64,000 bases of DNA from Laspinema olomoucense D3b (GCF_025370785.1 NZ_JAMXFA010000013.1:1-64000), one strand, 5' to 3'. Counted from the stretch's first letter, positions 9,299-18,185 are shown. The notes: generated by a model not told the origin, from the letters alone. Numbers and translations: made by a program.

Positions 9299-9799
9299 CT
9301 AGCCTTTAAACTCTTCCGTCCCCCATCCTGGCGCTTTCTGAGCCGCCCGCAGAATAAAGGCCGCCATGTTTTCCACCTGCTCCGTCGGCAGCCAAGTTTC
9401 CGGCACCTCTCGGCACCAGTAGATGTCCTCGGTGCCGTCGTAACTCATCGGGGAACGCATATAGGCGACCAACCCTTCGAGATTATCCCGGGGGGGTGTC
9501 GCGCCCCTGAGGTCCTCTAGGGACAAAGACACTGCCGGATAGGGCAAGGTCGCCCCGCCCACATGACAGTTCAGGCAATGTTGTTTAAATAACTCTTTGC
9601 CTTCATGCAAGCCCTCCGGGGAAAATAGGCGGGTTTCTTTTTGGTCATTTATCTCTATCGCAACGGGTTCGGTGACTTGCAAATAGCGGCGCAAATAGAG
9701 GTCAATCGAGTCGGCCTGTGCCGGTAATGTGAAATTCATAAAACCCAGGACGATGACGACGATCGCCACCACTGAGCGGATTAAAAATTTTTGCAACAT
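9299..9799 (-). CDS. psbV2: Cytochrome c550-like protein PsbV2
   Basis: Using the ATG at 9799 gives 166 residues with a signal peptide ending LPAQA (cleavage near residue 29). A longer frame reaches 9892 but adds 31 residues of non-signal sequence, so the shorter start is preferred even though no clear Shine-Dalgarno is visible. The haem motif is CLNCH (Cys75, Cys78, His79). The region aligned with the PsbV ligand histidine reads EDIYWCREVP, so Cys129 sits where PsbV has His. Known PsbV2 from Thermosynechococcus has a His/Cys-ligated haem, and this matches it. It lies downstream of psbV on the same strand. Its role is not settled; it may partly replace PsbV in photosystem II or carry electrons at low potential. 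Confidence 0.85.
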   Translation of the reverse strand: MLQKFLIRSVVAIVVIVLGFMNFTLPAQADSIDLYLRRYLQVTEPVAIEINDQKETRLFSPEGLHEGKELFKQHCLNCHVGGATLPYPAVSLSLEDLRGATPPRDNLEGLVAYMRSPMSYDGTEDIYWCREVPETWLPTEQVENMAAFILRAAQKAPGWGTEEFKG

Positions 9800-9961
9800 T
9801 AGCACTTGAGTTGGGGTGCAGTTTGAGCGCGAATTATGGCTCTGGATTTCCACAGGTGATGAGTCGGGAATCCAGATGGGGGATAAGTACAACAGGGGTT
9901 AAAAACTCTCACTCCGCCCCACCAGCCACGGACAACGGTCTGTTTCAGGGTTGATGAGAGA

Positions 9962-10053
9962 GCGTTTTGGGGTTTGGAGAATCACGCTCTTGTCGATCGC
10001 CTCTCCTAGGGGAGAGGGAGTACCGATCGCTGATTTCCCAATCCCCAAAACGC
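9962..10053. repeat. Large imperfect inverted repeat in the psbV-psbV2 spacer
   Basis: The outer arms are GCGTTTTGGGG (9962-9972) and its exact complement (10043-10053), with partly matching sequence inside. An inner hairpin, CCTCTCC-TAGG-GGAGAGG, occupies 10000-10017, flanked on both sides by CGATCGC. Transcribed, it would fold into one long stem. It could be a small mobile (MITE-like) element, a processing signal or an attenuator between the two cytochrome genes. Confidence 0.65.
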
Positions 10054-10135
10054 CCGGTTGCACTTGAGTCAGTGTCCTTACAACATCCGTGAGGCCCGGT
10101 CGAGTCTGAATGCAGTCTGTAACCGATGGGGAGAT

Positions 10136-10627
10136 TTAGCGGTAGACTTTATTGCCACCCCATTGTTTGCCTTGGATTTTAGGCTGAATGAGGATGTGTC
10201 CGGCGATCGCGAACAGATCGTCCTCGGTCAGATTTCTCATTTCGGCGAAAATATCCGCACTCTTAATGCTGGGGTGTAATTCGGAAATGTCCGTCTCCCC
10301 GTCATAGCTCGTCGGATTCTTCATGTAGTCAATTAACCCTTCAATCGTATCTCGTCGAGGAGTGGCCAAGGCCAAATCTTTTTGGCTCAAGCTCACGTTG
10401 AAGTCAGTTTTGGTCATCCCACCGGCATGGCATTTGGAGCAGGTATCGTTAAATACCCGTTTGCCTCGTTCAACTTGTTGCAAGCTCAACACGACGGTCT
10501 GGCCACTGTCGTTTAAGGGTACGGTGCGGATCCCGCGATCGAGTTCCACTGCCGTCGCATTCCCGACAAATATTTGAAAGGTGAAGAATACAGTGGCTAC
10601 AGCCAGCCAGATGCATCTTTTCAGCAT
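10136..10627 (-). CDS. psbV: Photosystem II extrinsic cytochrome c550
   Basis: The ATG at 10627 is chosen because GAGG lies just upstream and it yields a clean signal peptide; the longer frame to 10672 adds residues before it. The precursor has 163 residues. Cleavage after NATA gives a 137-residue mature protein, the usual PsbV length. The haem motif is CSKCH (Cys63, Cys66, His67) and the second axial ligand is His118; in mature numbering these histidines are 41 and 92, exactly the known ligands. PsbV binds the lumenal face of photosystem II and stabilises the oxygen-evolving cluster with PsbO and PsbU. psbV2 lies downstream on the same strand, beyond a structured spacer. Confidence 0.96.
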   Translation of the reverse strand: MLKRCIWLAVATVFFTFQIFVGNATAVELDRGIRTVPLNDSGQTVVLSLQQVERGKRVFNDTCSKCHAGGMTKTDFNVSLSQKDLALATPRRDTIEGLIDYMKNPTSYDGETDISELHPSIKSADIFAEMRNLTEDDLFAIAGHILIQPKIQGKQWGGNKVYR

Positions 10628-10918
10628 GGTTTTCCTCAAAAAAAAGCGGATATGGTATTGAACGCTAAACACAGCTCAGGCTGGGATTGGTTCGGTTGCT
10701 CACGGGTTCGGAACTCTTCCTTTGTCCATCGAATCCTTTTAAAATGCCCCGCCCGCGCTTCCGGTCACGACTTGACAAGTTAGCGCGTTTGTGCATGATT
10801 TAGGCTCAATGTCAAGGGTGTTTGTTCGCGATCGCCCGGTAAAATCCCGAACTCGCCTGGGGTCCCGTCATTTGCCGCTAATCTGGGTTCGAGATGCGAT
10901 CGCACGGTTAAAGCTCGC

Positions 10919-11302
10919 TCAAGGACATTCCGATCCAGAATTCTCCTGGCGATCGTCGTTAATCTTACTCAAAATTGCCTTGGCATCCTCCAACGCCAGA
11001 CGGGTTTGAGGACTTTTATAGGCAATCGCGAGCTCATCGCACCACCGCAGGACCTCCTCAATCGGGAGATTATAGTCTTGAGCAATTTCCGAAATCGACA
11101 AGTCAGCGAAACCCATAATTTTTGGCAGACAGGTCAAGATTAAGCCATTTTCAATATCATTATCATGCCAGTAAGTGGCACTTTCTAAAAATTGCATTTT
11201 TGCTTCAAGGATGGAGGATGCACTAATCTCTGGAACACCCACCACCACTCCGGGAATCCCTCGGGATTTTTTCACTTCTTCTATCCCTGAGTCTCCATAC
11301 AA
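10919..11302 (-). CDS. Hypothetical protein with a helix-turn-helix-like C-terminal segment
   Basis: 127 residues reading from a TTG at 11302; an internal ATG at 11197 would give 92 residues. The frame is open a few codons further upstream but has no ATG there. The C-terminal half (ISEIAQDYNLPIEEVLRW) resembles the short helix-turn-helix of DUF433-type or antitoxin-like proteins, followed by a helix ending in many acidic residues. I do not recognise a named family. It stands alone between psbV and accD, all on the minus strand, and HIP1-like sites lie in the spacers. The start is uncertain and the gene could be 5'-truncated. Confidence 0.55.
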   Translation of the reverse strand: MYGDSGIEEVKKSRGIPGVVVGVPEISASSILEAKMQFLESATYWHDNDIENGLILTCLPKIMGFADLSISEIAQDYNLPIEEVLRWCDELAIAYKSPQTRLALEDAKAILSKINDDRQENSGSECP

Positions 11303-11520
11303 TCTCTGATAAATTCCCTACAAATTAGGTATTTCTTACCTTTGACTTTTGCTAAATTTTATGCTTATCCCCTGAATAAGGCAACGGACTGGACTGCCAA
11401 AGTTTCACGAGAGTCTTAACCCTAGAACCCCGGGATAGTCTTGAAACAACCCTAAATGTAAGGTTGATTCGCCAATCAACCCTACAAGATTTAATAGACA
11501 TCTTGCCCAATTTTAAAAAG

Positions 11521-11539
11521 CCCCCCTTAACAAGGGGGG
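11521..11539 (-). terminator. Terminator hairpin after accD
   Basis: CCCCCCTT and AAGGGGGG form an 8-bp stem with a 3-nt loop. On the minus strand it is followed by CTTTTTAAAA. It lies about 53 nt after the accD stop. The same C6/G6 hairpin type is a common dispersed repeat in cyanobacterial genomes. Confidence 0.7.
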
Positions 11540-11591
11540 TTGGGGGGAGCAATCCAGATTTTTGCAAGAGATTTAATGCGCCAACCGAGAT

Positions 11592-12515
11592 CTATTCGAT
11601 CGCCGTGGTACTCCAGTGCATCGCATCCGGTAACGGAATCCGATGAGACAACGGCGACTGGGGTTGATGCAGACAAATCAACTGGGCCAAAGTTTTCTTA
11701 ATCTGAGTCCGGGGGACGATCGCATCCACAAACCCATGTAACAGCAGGTCCTCTGCCGACTGAAAATCCTCCGGCAGTTTCTCTCTGAGGGTTTGCTCAA
11801 TCACCCGACGTCCGGCGAACCCAATAGTAGCTTTAGGTTCGGCAATAATAATATCCCCCAACATGGCAAACGATGCCGTCACGCCCCCGGTAGTGGGATG
11901 GGTCAAAATCGGAATATACAGCAACTTGTTCTCGCGATGCCGTTCTAAGGCGCCAGAAATTTTCGCCATTTGCATCAGCGACAGCATCCCTTCTTGCATC
12001 CGCGCCCCCCCAGAAGCACAGACAATAATTAGGGGTAATCGTTCTCGGGTGGCCCGTTCAATCAGGCGGGTGAGTTTTTCTCCCACCACGGACCCCATAC
12101 TGCCCCCCATAAATTTGAATTCCATTACCCCCAGGGCCACGGGTAAGCCGTCCAGCTTGCCTAATCCGGTTTTCACCGCATCTAAACAGCCGGTTTTGTC
12201 TTGATATTCTCGAAGGCGATCGCTGTAGGATTTGCGATCGCGGAATTTCAGAGCATCCACCGCTTGCAGATTCTCATCTAAAGGCATCCAAGTCGTGCCA
12301 TCAATGAGCTGGCTAATCCGTTCCAATCCATCGACCCTCAGATGATGCGCACATTCGAGACAAACCATCTGATTCCCTCTGAGGTCCTTGGTGTAGGTCA
12401 AAACCCCACATTCGGGACATTTCGTCCATAGCCCATCGGCTATCTCTCGCTCTTGCCGCTCTTGGCTCATGGGGCCTGACTTGCGGCGATTTGCAAACCA
12501 ATCAAATAGAGACAT
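11592..12515 (-). CDS. accD: Acetyl-CoA carboxylase carboxyltransferase subunit beta
   Basis: 307 residues. An N-terminal zinc ribbon (CPECG near 33-37 and CLECAHH near 52) is followed by the crotonase-fold carboxyltransferase core. Family signatures include [22 protein letters not shown] and [15 protein letters not shown]. With AccA it transfers the carboxyl group from biotin on AccB to acetyl-CoA, giving malonyl-CoA for fatty-acid synthesis. The start, [12 protein letters not shown], is typical of the family. A small DUF2007-like gene lies 116 bp upstream on the same strand, and a hairpin terminator lies downstream. Confidence 0.96.
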   Translation of the reverse strand: MSLFDWFANRRKSGPMSQERQEREIADGLWTKCPECGVLTYTKDLRGNQMVCLECAHHLRVDGLERISQLIDGTTWMPLDENLQAVDALKFRDRKSYSDRLREYQDKTGCLDAVKTGLGKLDGLPVALGVMEFKFMGGSMGSVVGEKLTRLIERATRERLPLIIVCASGGARMQEGMLSLMQMAKISGALERHRENKLLYIPILTHPTTGGVTASFAMLGDIIIAEPKATIGFAGRRVIEQTLREKLPEDFQSAEDLLLHGFVDAIVPRTQIKKTLAQLICLHQPQSPLSHRIPLPDAMHWSTTAIE

Positions 12516-12631
12516 GAAAACGCTTAATCCCTTCTGTTTGTTACCGATTCAACTTCACGGCCTTTGATCAAAGAAGCCCAAACCGAATGCGATCGCTTCC
12601 TCTGCTGACGTTTCTCCCCAAGCTCTGTTAT

Positions 12632-12856
12632 TCAGAACTCGGACCCAGGCTCCTCTTCTTCTGGGGGACTGAGCAACAACAATGCCGTCCACCGATCTTC
12701 TGGACGCACTTGCAAGGCGGTTGGACTCCCGGTTCCCAAATATGAAAGAATTCCTAAATCAATAATCCGAGTGGGAATCTCATGGGCCTCTAGCACTTGT
12801 TGCATGAACTCAGCCTCCCAGCGATGGCTGGTGGTTTTCACTGTGATCCAGGTCAC
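12632..12856 (-). CDS. Small DUF2007-like putative signal-transducing protein
   Basis: 74 residues, starting MTWITVKTTSHRWEAEFMQQ. This pattern, a beta strand followed by a helix that spans E-A-E-x-x-x-x-L, then IPTRIIDLG and ALQVRPED, fits the DUF2007 ferredoxin-like fold. Members are small soluble proteins of unknown function, sometimes called putative signal-transducing proteins. The acidic tail (PPEEEEPGSEF) is notable. It lies upstream of accD on the same strand, but the 116-bp gap leaves co-transcription uncertain. Confidence 0.75.
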   Translation of the reverse strand: MTWITVKTTSHRWEAEFMQQVLEAHEIPTRIIDLGILSYLGTGSPTALQVRPEDRWTALLLLSPPEEEEPGSEF

Positions 12857-13120
12857 AATAAACTGATCTTAACTAAGATTGTTTCCAGTTTCATTCTGAG
12901 GTCAGGCCCCAGAACCCCAATTTTAACGCGATTTCGCTCTTCAATTTTCCTACAGATTGGTCGAACTGGCACTAAAAAATCCCCTCCCCTGCTTTCTGTG
13001 GATTAAATCAAGATCAACAAACTCAATTCTGACGCAGCGAAGGGAACCACAATGCCTACAATAGGATTGAAGAATCAGCCAATCGTCAAACTCTGTTAGC
13101 AATCTTAGACCGAAACCCCC

Positions 13121-13642
13121 ATGCCCAGAACACAACGCAACGATAACTTCATCGATAAAACATTCACGGTGGTAGCGGACATCATTTTAAAGATCCTACC
13201 CACGAATCAACAAGCGAAGGAAGCCTTCGCCTACTACCGTGACGGAATGTCGGCTCAAGCCGATGGGGAATATGCTGAAGCTTTAGAAAACTATAACGAA
13301 GCCCTCACCCTGGAAGATGACCCCTACGATCGCAGTTATATTCTCTACAATATCGGCTTGATTCACACCAGCAATGGCGATCGGGACAAAGCTGTGGAAT
13401 TTTACCATCAAGCTTTGGAACTCAATCCCCGGATGCCCCAAGCTCTCAATAATATCGCGGTGATTTTGCATTACCAAGGGGATCAAGCCAAGGAAGCGGG
13501 AGACACCGAGGGAGCCGAGGAGTTATACGATCGCGCGGCAGATTACTGGAAACAAGCCATCCGTCAGGCTCCCAATAACTACATTGAGGCCCAAAACTGG
13601 CTCAAAACCACTGGACGTTCCACAATGGATGTGTTTTTCTAG
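13121..13642 (+). CDS. ycf3: Photosystem I assembly protein Ycf3
   Basis: 173 residues, the normal length. Three tetratricopeptide repeats are visible: the segments around [38 protein letters not shown] and [20 protein letters not shown]. The N-terminus, [16 protein letters not shown], is strongly conserved in cyanobacteria and chloroplasts. Ycf3 is a thylakoid-associated chaperone that helps assemble the PsaA/PsaB subunits. The coding frame is uninterrupted, as expected in bacteria (plastid copies often have introns). It is followed about 110 bp later by gatC on the same strand. Confidence 0.96.
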   Translation: MPRTQRNDNFIDKTFTVVADIILKILPTNQQAKEAFAYYRDGMSAQADGEYAEALENYNEALTLEDDPYDRSYILYNIGLIHTSNGDRDKAVEFYHQALELNPRMPQALNNIAVILHYQGDQAKEAGDTEGAEELYDRAADYWKQAIRQAPNNYIEAQNWLKTTGRSTMDVFF

Positions 13643-13752
13643 TCTCTGGGTTCTGTTAGCCTAAACTTTTTGCGGCGATCTCTCCGGTTTGATGCTGTTT
13701 TTCCCTCAAACAAAGGGCGATCGCCATCCACCCTCACCCTCTCCATTTACCC

Positions 13753-14034
13753 ATGATTGACCGAGAACAAATTCGCAAAGTCGCCCATTTAGCTCGCCTC
13801 GAACTCACTGAAGCCGAAGAGGAACAATTTACCACCCAAGTGGGCAGCATTTTAGAGTATTTCGAGCAGTTGAGCGAACTGGATACGGAGAATATCAAAC
13901 CCACCACCCGGGCGATCGATGTCAGTAACGTCACTCGTCCCGATGAACTCCAACCCTTTACTGACCTTCAATCCATTATGAACGCCGCCCCTGATGTAGA
14001 AGGGGACTTTTTTAAAGTGCCTAAGATTTTGTAG
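13753..14034 (+). CDS. gatC: Aspartyl/glutamyl-tRNA amidotransferase subunit C
   Basis: 93 residues with the GatC pattern: IDREQIRKVAHLARLELTEA at the start, then ILEYFEQLSELDTENIKPT and a C-terminal APDVEGDFFKVPKIL. GatC wraps around GatA and holds it to GatB in the complex that converts Glu-tRNA-Gln to Gln-tRNA-Gln (and Asp to Asn where needed). gatA and gatB are not in this window, as is usual in cyanobacteria. A hairpin terminator follows about 40 bp after the stop. Confidence 0.96.
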   Translation: MIDREQIRKVAHLARLELTEAEEEQFTTQVGSILEYFEQLSELDTENIKPTTRAIDVSNVTRPDELQPFTDLQSIMNAAPDVEGDFFKVPKIL

Positions 14035-14073
14035 GGTAATTCATCCCATCTCCCTATGAAAACCCCTATTTTT

Positions 14074-14100
14074 AATAGCCTGCTCACGCGGGCTATTTTC
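14074..14100 (+). terminator. Terminator hairpin after gatC
   Basis: AATAGCC and GGCTATT pair around a short GC-rich loop, followed by TTTTC. It lies about 40 bp downstream of the gatC stop. Confidence 0.65.
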
Positions 14101-14203
14101 TTGGAAACGATGCGCGGCACTCCTCTAAATATCTGGACTTCCTAAGACCCTCGAACCGCTATAATTCATATCTTCAACTCAGAACCTCCGCCCCATTTTA
14201 ACC

Positions 14204-15331
14204 ATGAGCACCTACCAATATTATGAATTCCAAGCCTTAGATCGTCCCTTGACTGAGAAAGAACAGGACTATATCCATACCCTATCCAGTCGCGTTCAAC
14301 TCAACCGGACACAAGCCATATTTCTCTACAATTACGGTGACTTTCGCGGCCAACCGCAACAGCTTTTAGATAAATGTTTTGACATCATGCTTTATACGGC
14401 GAATTGGGGGAGTCGCCAACTGATGTTTCGCTTGCCGAAATCTTTGATTAATCCTGTTGACTTAGAACCCTATCAAGTCGCCGATAGTATTAAGATTTCC
14501 ACAACTGAACAGTCAGTTATTATCGATATCAACGTTTTTGAGGAAGATTTGAATGGGTGGACTGACGGAGAAGGATTACTCCCCCGGATGTTATCCTTGC
14601 GCGATGATTTATTACAAGGGGATTACCGAATTTTGTACTTAGGGTGGTTAAAGGCTGCACACCTCTGTGAGGACTGTGACCCAGAAACTTGCATAGAACC
14701 ACCAATCCCGGCTAATTTACACAACCTTTCAAACCCGTTAAAAGCATTTGTCGATTTTGTTGAACTCAATCAAGATTTAATTGAGGCAGCGGCTCAATTG
14801 AGTCCCCAATCTGAAACCCAATCGGACTCCATTCCCAAACTACAGCAAATAATTCCCCAGCTTTCTGAACAAGAACGCAACGACTTTTTAGCCCGCTTGC
14901 TACAAGGAGAACTGAATCTCAACCTGAAACTCACCCAGCGTTTGCGATCTTTCTCCAAAAAAACCACCCCTCAAACGGTGTCAGACTCACCACGTCGTTC
15001 TTTATCGGAACTGCTCACTATCGCTGTCGAATTAAACCAACTCCGGAAACAGAAAGAAAAACAGGCTGCCAAACAGGAAAAAGTTAAAAAGATTCAGGAA
15101 CTAGCGCCTCGGGAATCTTACCTTTGGGAACAGGTTTTTCATGAAATTGGAACCAAGCACGTCAAAGGTTACGATCGCGCCATTGTTCATCTACTCAATT
15201 TACAGGACATCGCCGAATATCAAGACAAATTATCTGAGTTTCAAGCCCGAGTCCGCCAGATTCAGGAAGACTATAAAAACCTTCGCGGAGTGATGTCCCG
15301 ATTGCAAGATGCGCATCTCTGGCAAGATTAA
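14204..15331 (+). CDS. Hypothetical protein, conserved bacterial type
   Basis: 375 residues with no transmembrane segment or signal peptide. The first 150 residues are rich in aromatic residues (YQYYEFQALDRPLTEKEQDY; LYTANWGSRQLMFRLPKSL), a pattern I recall from conserved hypothetical proteins in several phyla. A central CEDCDPETC cluster (near residue 160) could bind a metal. Residues about 245-325 are very Lys/Gln-rich and helical (probable coiled coil). I cannot assign a function. It is convergent with the prepilin peptidase gene, 53 bp between stops. Confidence 0.75.
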   Translation: MSTYQYYEFQALDRPLTEKEQDYIHTLSSRVQLNRTQAIFLYNYGDFRGQPQQLLDKCFDIMLYTANWGSRQLMFRLPKSLINPVDLEPYQVADSIKISTTEQSVIIDINVFEEDLNGWTDGEGLLPRMLSLRDDLLQGDYRILYLGWLKAAHLCEDCDPETCIEPPIPANLHNLSNPLKAFVDFVELNQDLIEAAAQLSPQSETQSDSIPKLQQIIPQLSEQERNDFLARLLQGELNLNLKLTQRLRSFSKKTTPQTVSDSPRRSLSELLTIAVELNQLRKQKEKQAAKQEKVKKIQELAPRESYLWEQVFHEIGTKHVKGYDRAIVHLLNLQDIAEYQDKLSEFQARVRQIQEDYKNLRGVMSRLQDAHLWQD

Positions 15332-15384
15332 ATCGAAACCCAGTTTGAGGGGAGTTTAGAGTTTTTAAATACCAACTTCGGCGC

Positions 15385-16221
15385 TTACTGTAACGGAAAA
15401 AACAGGTCCAAATAGGCGGATAAAATGGTCTCTCCCCACAAGGCGGCGATCGCTGCACCCAGTGCGAGAAAGGGTCCAAATGGCATGGGTTTACTGCGTT
15501 CCAGCCACCCCAAGGCGACTGCACCCCCGCCGATAAAGGCACCGGCAGCACAAGCAATAAAACCGCCTAAAAGCATCAATTTCCACCCTAGCCAAGCCCC
15601 CATCATTGCGGCGAGTTTGGCATCCCCGGCCCCCATTGCGGTTTTTCCAAAGGCGATCGAACCGAGAAAGGAAATGCTATCCAACAGCCAAATCCCGAGC
15701 ACTGCACCGATTACCCCGACCATTAACTGATGAGGAATTCCTTGGACATCGGAGGCGATCGCCCACCCGGTGACTATCTGAAACCCTAATCCCGCCACCA
15801 ATCCTGACTGGGTAAGCTTGTTCGGCAGGGTCATGGTATCCAAATCAATAATTGAAAGGGCCAATAACCAACTAAAAAAGACCCAATACCCCATCATTTG
15901 CAGCGGGTTTTCCCAGGTGAACAATGCCACCACCATGAAGATAAGGGCGGTTAAGGCTTCGATGATGGGATACCGGACGGAAATCGGACTTTTACAGTGA
16001 GCGCAGCGACCCCGCAAGCGCAACCAGCCGAAGACTGGCACGTTCTCAGTTTTACCCAGTTTATGCAGGCAATGGGGACAGCGTGAAGGGGGCCACAGCA
16101 AGGATAACCCCGCAGGAATCCGGTACGCTACCACGTTGATAAAGCTGCCGATGGAAGCACCCAGGGTTAAGGCGACTGCCACCGCTGCGATCGCAACAAT
16201 CACATCTATATGGTTTGTCAT
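15385..16221 (-). CDS. pilD: Type IV prepilin peptidase (A24 family)
   Basis: 278 residues with about eight hydrophobic segments. A cytoplasmic zinc-type knot, CPHC with CAHC, lies near residues 48-80. The catalytic aspartates are in SIIDLDTMTLPN and in the signature GAGDAKLAAMMG. PilD cuts the leader of type IV prepilins and pseudopilins, and methylates the new N-terminus; it is needed for pili, motility and DNA uptake. The start ATG lies inside a heptamer repeat array (16214-16241), so there is no Shine-Dalgarno in the usual place; upstream repeat ATGs are out of frame or run into TGA. Confidence 0.93.
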   Translation of the reverse strand: MTNHIDVIVAIAAVAVALTLGASIGSFINVVAYRIPAGLSLLWPPSRCPHCLHKLGKTENVPVFGWLRLRGRCAHCKSPISVRYPIIEALTALIFMVVALFTWENPLQMMGYWVFFSWLLALSIIDLDTMTLPNKLTQSGLVAGLGFQIVTGWAIASDVQGIPHQLMVGVIGAVLGIWLLDSISFLGSIAFGKTAMGAGDAKLAAMMGAWLGWKLMLLGGFIACAAGAFIGGGAVALGWLERSKPMPFGPFLALGAAIAALWGETILSAYLDLFFPLQ

Positions 16222-16241
16222 TTGTCATTTGTCATTTGTCA
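16214..16241. repeat. Heptamer tandem repeat TTTGTCA x4 overlapping the pilD start
   Basis: Four perfect head-to-tail copies of TTTGTCA (TGACAAA on the minus strand). The pilD initiation codon is formed by the last copy. Related heptamers recur at 24.5, 27.0 and 63.0 kb, so this belongs to a dispersed repeat family. Confidence 0.9.
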
Positions 16242-16362
16242 TTTGGGGTGTTTTTATTCAAGTTTTAGGGTTAGTTATTACTGATTAACAATAGGTAATC
16301 ATCAGAATTTAATAAAAAGTCCGAACTTTATGGTGTCCGGTGATAATAATAGCTCATTCCTG

Positions 16363-16617
16363 CTAATAGAGTCCGGCTTCAAGCTGATCGAAGGGCACAA
16401 AACATTCGGTCAGCAATAAAGCAGGCTTTTTGGTAAAAATGAGCTGACCTCGATAAGTAAAGCGATCGATGGCTACCCCGAGAGGACGCTGAATCCCATC
16501 GGGATGAACGTCTTTGTACGCTCGATAAAGCAACCTTGCGGCTTTGAGCAAAGTCGGGTCAAGCAACTGCGGGGAGGCGATCGGGCTATCGTCTTGGAGT
16601 TGTGGTGCAGCGTACAT
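16363..16617 (-). CDS. Small hypothetical protein
   Basis: 84 residues with balanced composition, no signal peptide and no membrane segment. Helical segments (TLLKAARLLYRAYKDVHP) precede a beta-like region (GVAIDRFTYRGQLIFTKK). I do not recognise it. It stands alone between pilD and the overlapping two-gene module. ATG start is acceptable but no strong Shine-Dalgarno is visible. Confidence 0.5.
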   Translation of the reverse strand: MYAAPQLQDDSPIASPQLLDPTLLKAARLLYRAYKDVHPDGIQRPLGVAIDRFTYRGQLIFTKKPALLLTECFVPFDQLEAGLY

Positions 16618-16917
16618 GAGCGAGCAACCTTAATCGTAAAGTTTAAGTGGATACGGGAAAAACATTGGTGCTGGTCATGGTTTGATTGTAGTCTACCCAC
16701 TCTTAAACTGTGGCGATCGGCCTCCCGAAAATATCTATCTAAAGAAGGAAAATCATCAACCCTTAATCCTTTGTCCCCCTTAATGGAGGGTTTCACCCCT
16801 CACTTAAACCCCCACCTTGCAGCAGAAAACTTGGCTAATCTGCTCATTTATTAATGGTGGCAGCAGAAAATAAACAACAAAGTGCCAACGTTTACCGGAT
16901 TCATGGAGCGCCAGGAT
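16618..16917. other. Spacer without a convincing gene
   Basis: 300 bp. Frames here are short and lack family resemblance. The segment around 16780-16830 looks like the common non-coding 'cccccttaatggagggtt' type cyanobacterial repeat. No regulatory site assigned. Confidence 0.4.
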
Positions 16918-17400
16918 TTAAGGGATAATTTTTTTCAGGATTGCTGCAACCTGACCATATTTTTCTCCTACCAACCCATCTAATTCGTGGTGTTCTATGT
17001 CTTCGCCTGATCCGAGTTTACTGGTCCATTTCCCCGAATCTAATTGTCGGGCAGCATGAGTAGGTGTTCTATTTGAATCGGCATAGAGTGCTACTTTTTG
17101 AAAACCCACCTCTACGGAAGCCGTTTCACAAACCTCATATCCGAAAGATGCAAAAACCTGAATAAATGCTTCTAAACTTTCTTCTCGTTTCATAGGGGGC
17201 GGCCAATACTGTTGCCCCATTTCATCCGGCCACCACCATTTCGAGGTATCTTCTAACGCCCAAGCAATACAATTATAATCAATGGTATCCGAGCTGGTTA
17301 ATCTATATCCACTCTCCAGTAAATTCGGGTAATCGGCTTCAATCCATCCCCTAACTTCTGCTCTCCAGGCTGAATTCCCAATCGGTTCATTCTCTACCAT
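16918..17400 (-). CDS. Hypothetical protein with a Cys/His pattern like papain-fold (NlpC/P60-type) enzymes
   Basis: 160 residues. DYNCIAWALEDTSKWWWPD is followed by TPTHAARQL and then GKWTSKLGSGEDIEH. An early Cys in a helix, a His after a turn, and a second His/Glu are the spacing seen in NlpC/P60-like cysteine hydrolases and in DUF7689-type proteins; this is pattern resemblance, not proof. There is no signal peptide. The start overlaps the stop of the upstream gene by 7 nt, so the two are translated together. Together they may act as an enzyme and a control partner, or be an accessory two-gene module of unknown role. Confidence 0.7.
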   Translation of the reverse strand: MVENEPIGNSAWRAEVRGWIEADYPNLLESGYRLTSSDTIDYNCIAWALEDTSKWWWPDEMGQQYWPPPMKREESLEAFIQVFASFGYEVCETASVEVGFQKVALYADSNRTPTHAARQLDSGKWTSKLGSGEDIEHHELDGLVGEKYGQVAAILKKIIP

Positions 17401-18185
17401 TTATAACCTTTTTGCTTCCCCCACTCCAGCCAATATCGGATCATCTCCTGAGTTTGACCTCGTTTTTCTGGGGGAACCGGATCTTCGCGACTAATTGCTT
17501 TTAATGCCCAGAACCATTGTCCGGACTTTCGTTCCAGTTCTCGGAGTAATAAAGGGATAACCGCTTTCCCCATGCCAATAATCTGCTGATAGGCAGGATG
17601 CATGGATGATTTATTGGTAGAAGAGATTCCCCGGGTTTCTCTACGCCATTGATAGGCCAATTCTAGGAAGGTCTTTTCTGATTCAGGAACAGTCGGATCT
17701 ACATTTTGAACGGCGTAGTTGGCGCTATTTTCCCAAATGCCAGGTTTCTTGAACCCGTATCGCACAAATATTATCTCATTATCCAGGATTACATTAGCCG
17801 CTTTAGATAAGGGGTAAAGAAAAACCCCCGATTCCAACAATGTGGCTAATCGATGCTTAAATCTCTCTAATTGATTTAGATTAACATGAGTAAATTCCTC
17901 AGAATTTTGGAGAAATTCCCCCATAAAGTTAATGACTTCCTCCTGGGTAAACTCATATTTATTAGACAAATAATAGAGATAAATCAACAATTCTAGGATT
18001 TCGGAAATACGTTCTTGACTGATTGTGATAACTTGACTCGCTACCGTTTTCGTTAACTCTTCTAACTCCAAGGTAGGCTGTACAATTTTTAATGACTGCA
18101 CCATATCTTCTATGGTTTTATTATCCAGTTCTATTAACTGGTTTAAAAATGGATAATATTGAAGCGGCATTTGGGGGATTTTCAT
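17394..18185 (-). CDS. Hypothetical helical protein, upstream partner in an overlapping gene pair
   Basis: 263 residues. The N-terminal half is helix-rich and acidic (residues about 20-120). The C-terminal domain starts at HPAYQQIIGMGKAVIPLLLREL and includes WFWALKAI and a Trp-rich end (MIRYWLEWGKQKGYKW); this motif is known to me from small HEAT-like proteins in bacterial accessory modules. The next gene starts 7 nt inside its end. A toxin/antitoxin or immunity role is possible but not shown. Confidence 0.7.
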   Translation of the reverse strand: MKIPQMPLQYYPFLNQLIELDNKTIEDMVQSLKIVQPTLELEELTKTVASQVITISQERISEILELLIYLYYLSNKYEFTQEEVINFMGEFLQNSEEFTHVNLNQLERFKHRLATLLESGVFLYPLSKAANVILDNEIIFVRYGFKKPGIWENSANYAVQNVDPTVPESEKTFLELAYQWRRETRGISSTNKSSMHPAYQQIIGMGKAVIPLLLRELERKSGQWFWALKAISREDPVPPEKRGQTQEMIRYWLEWGKQKGYKW

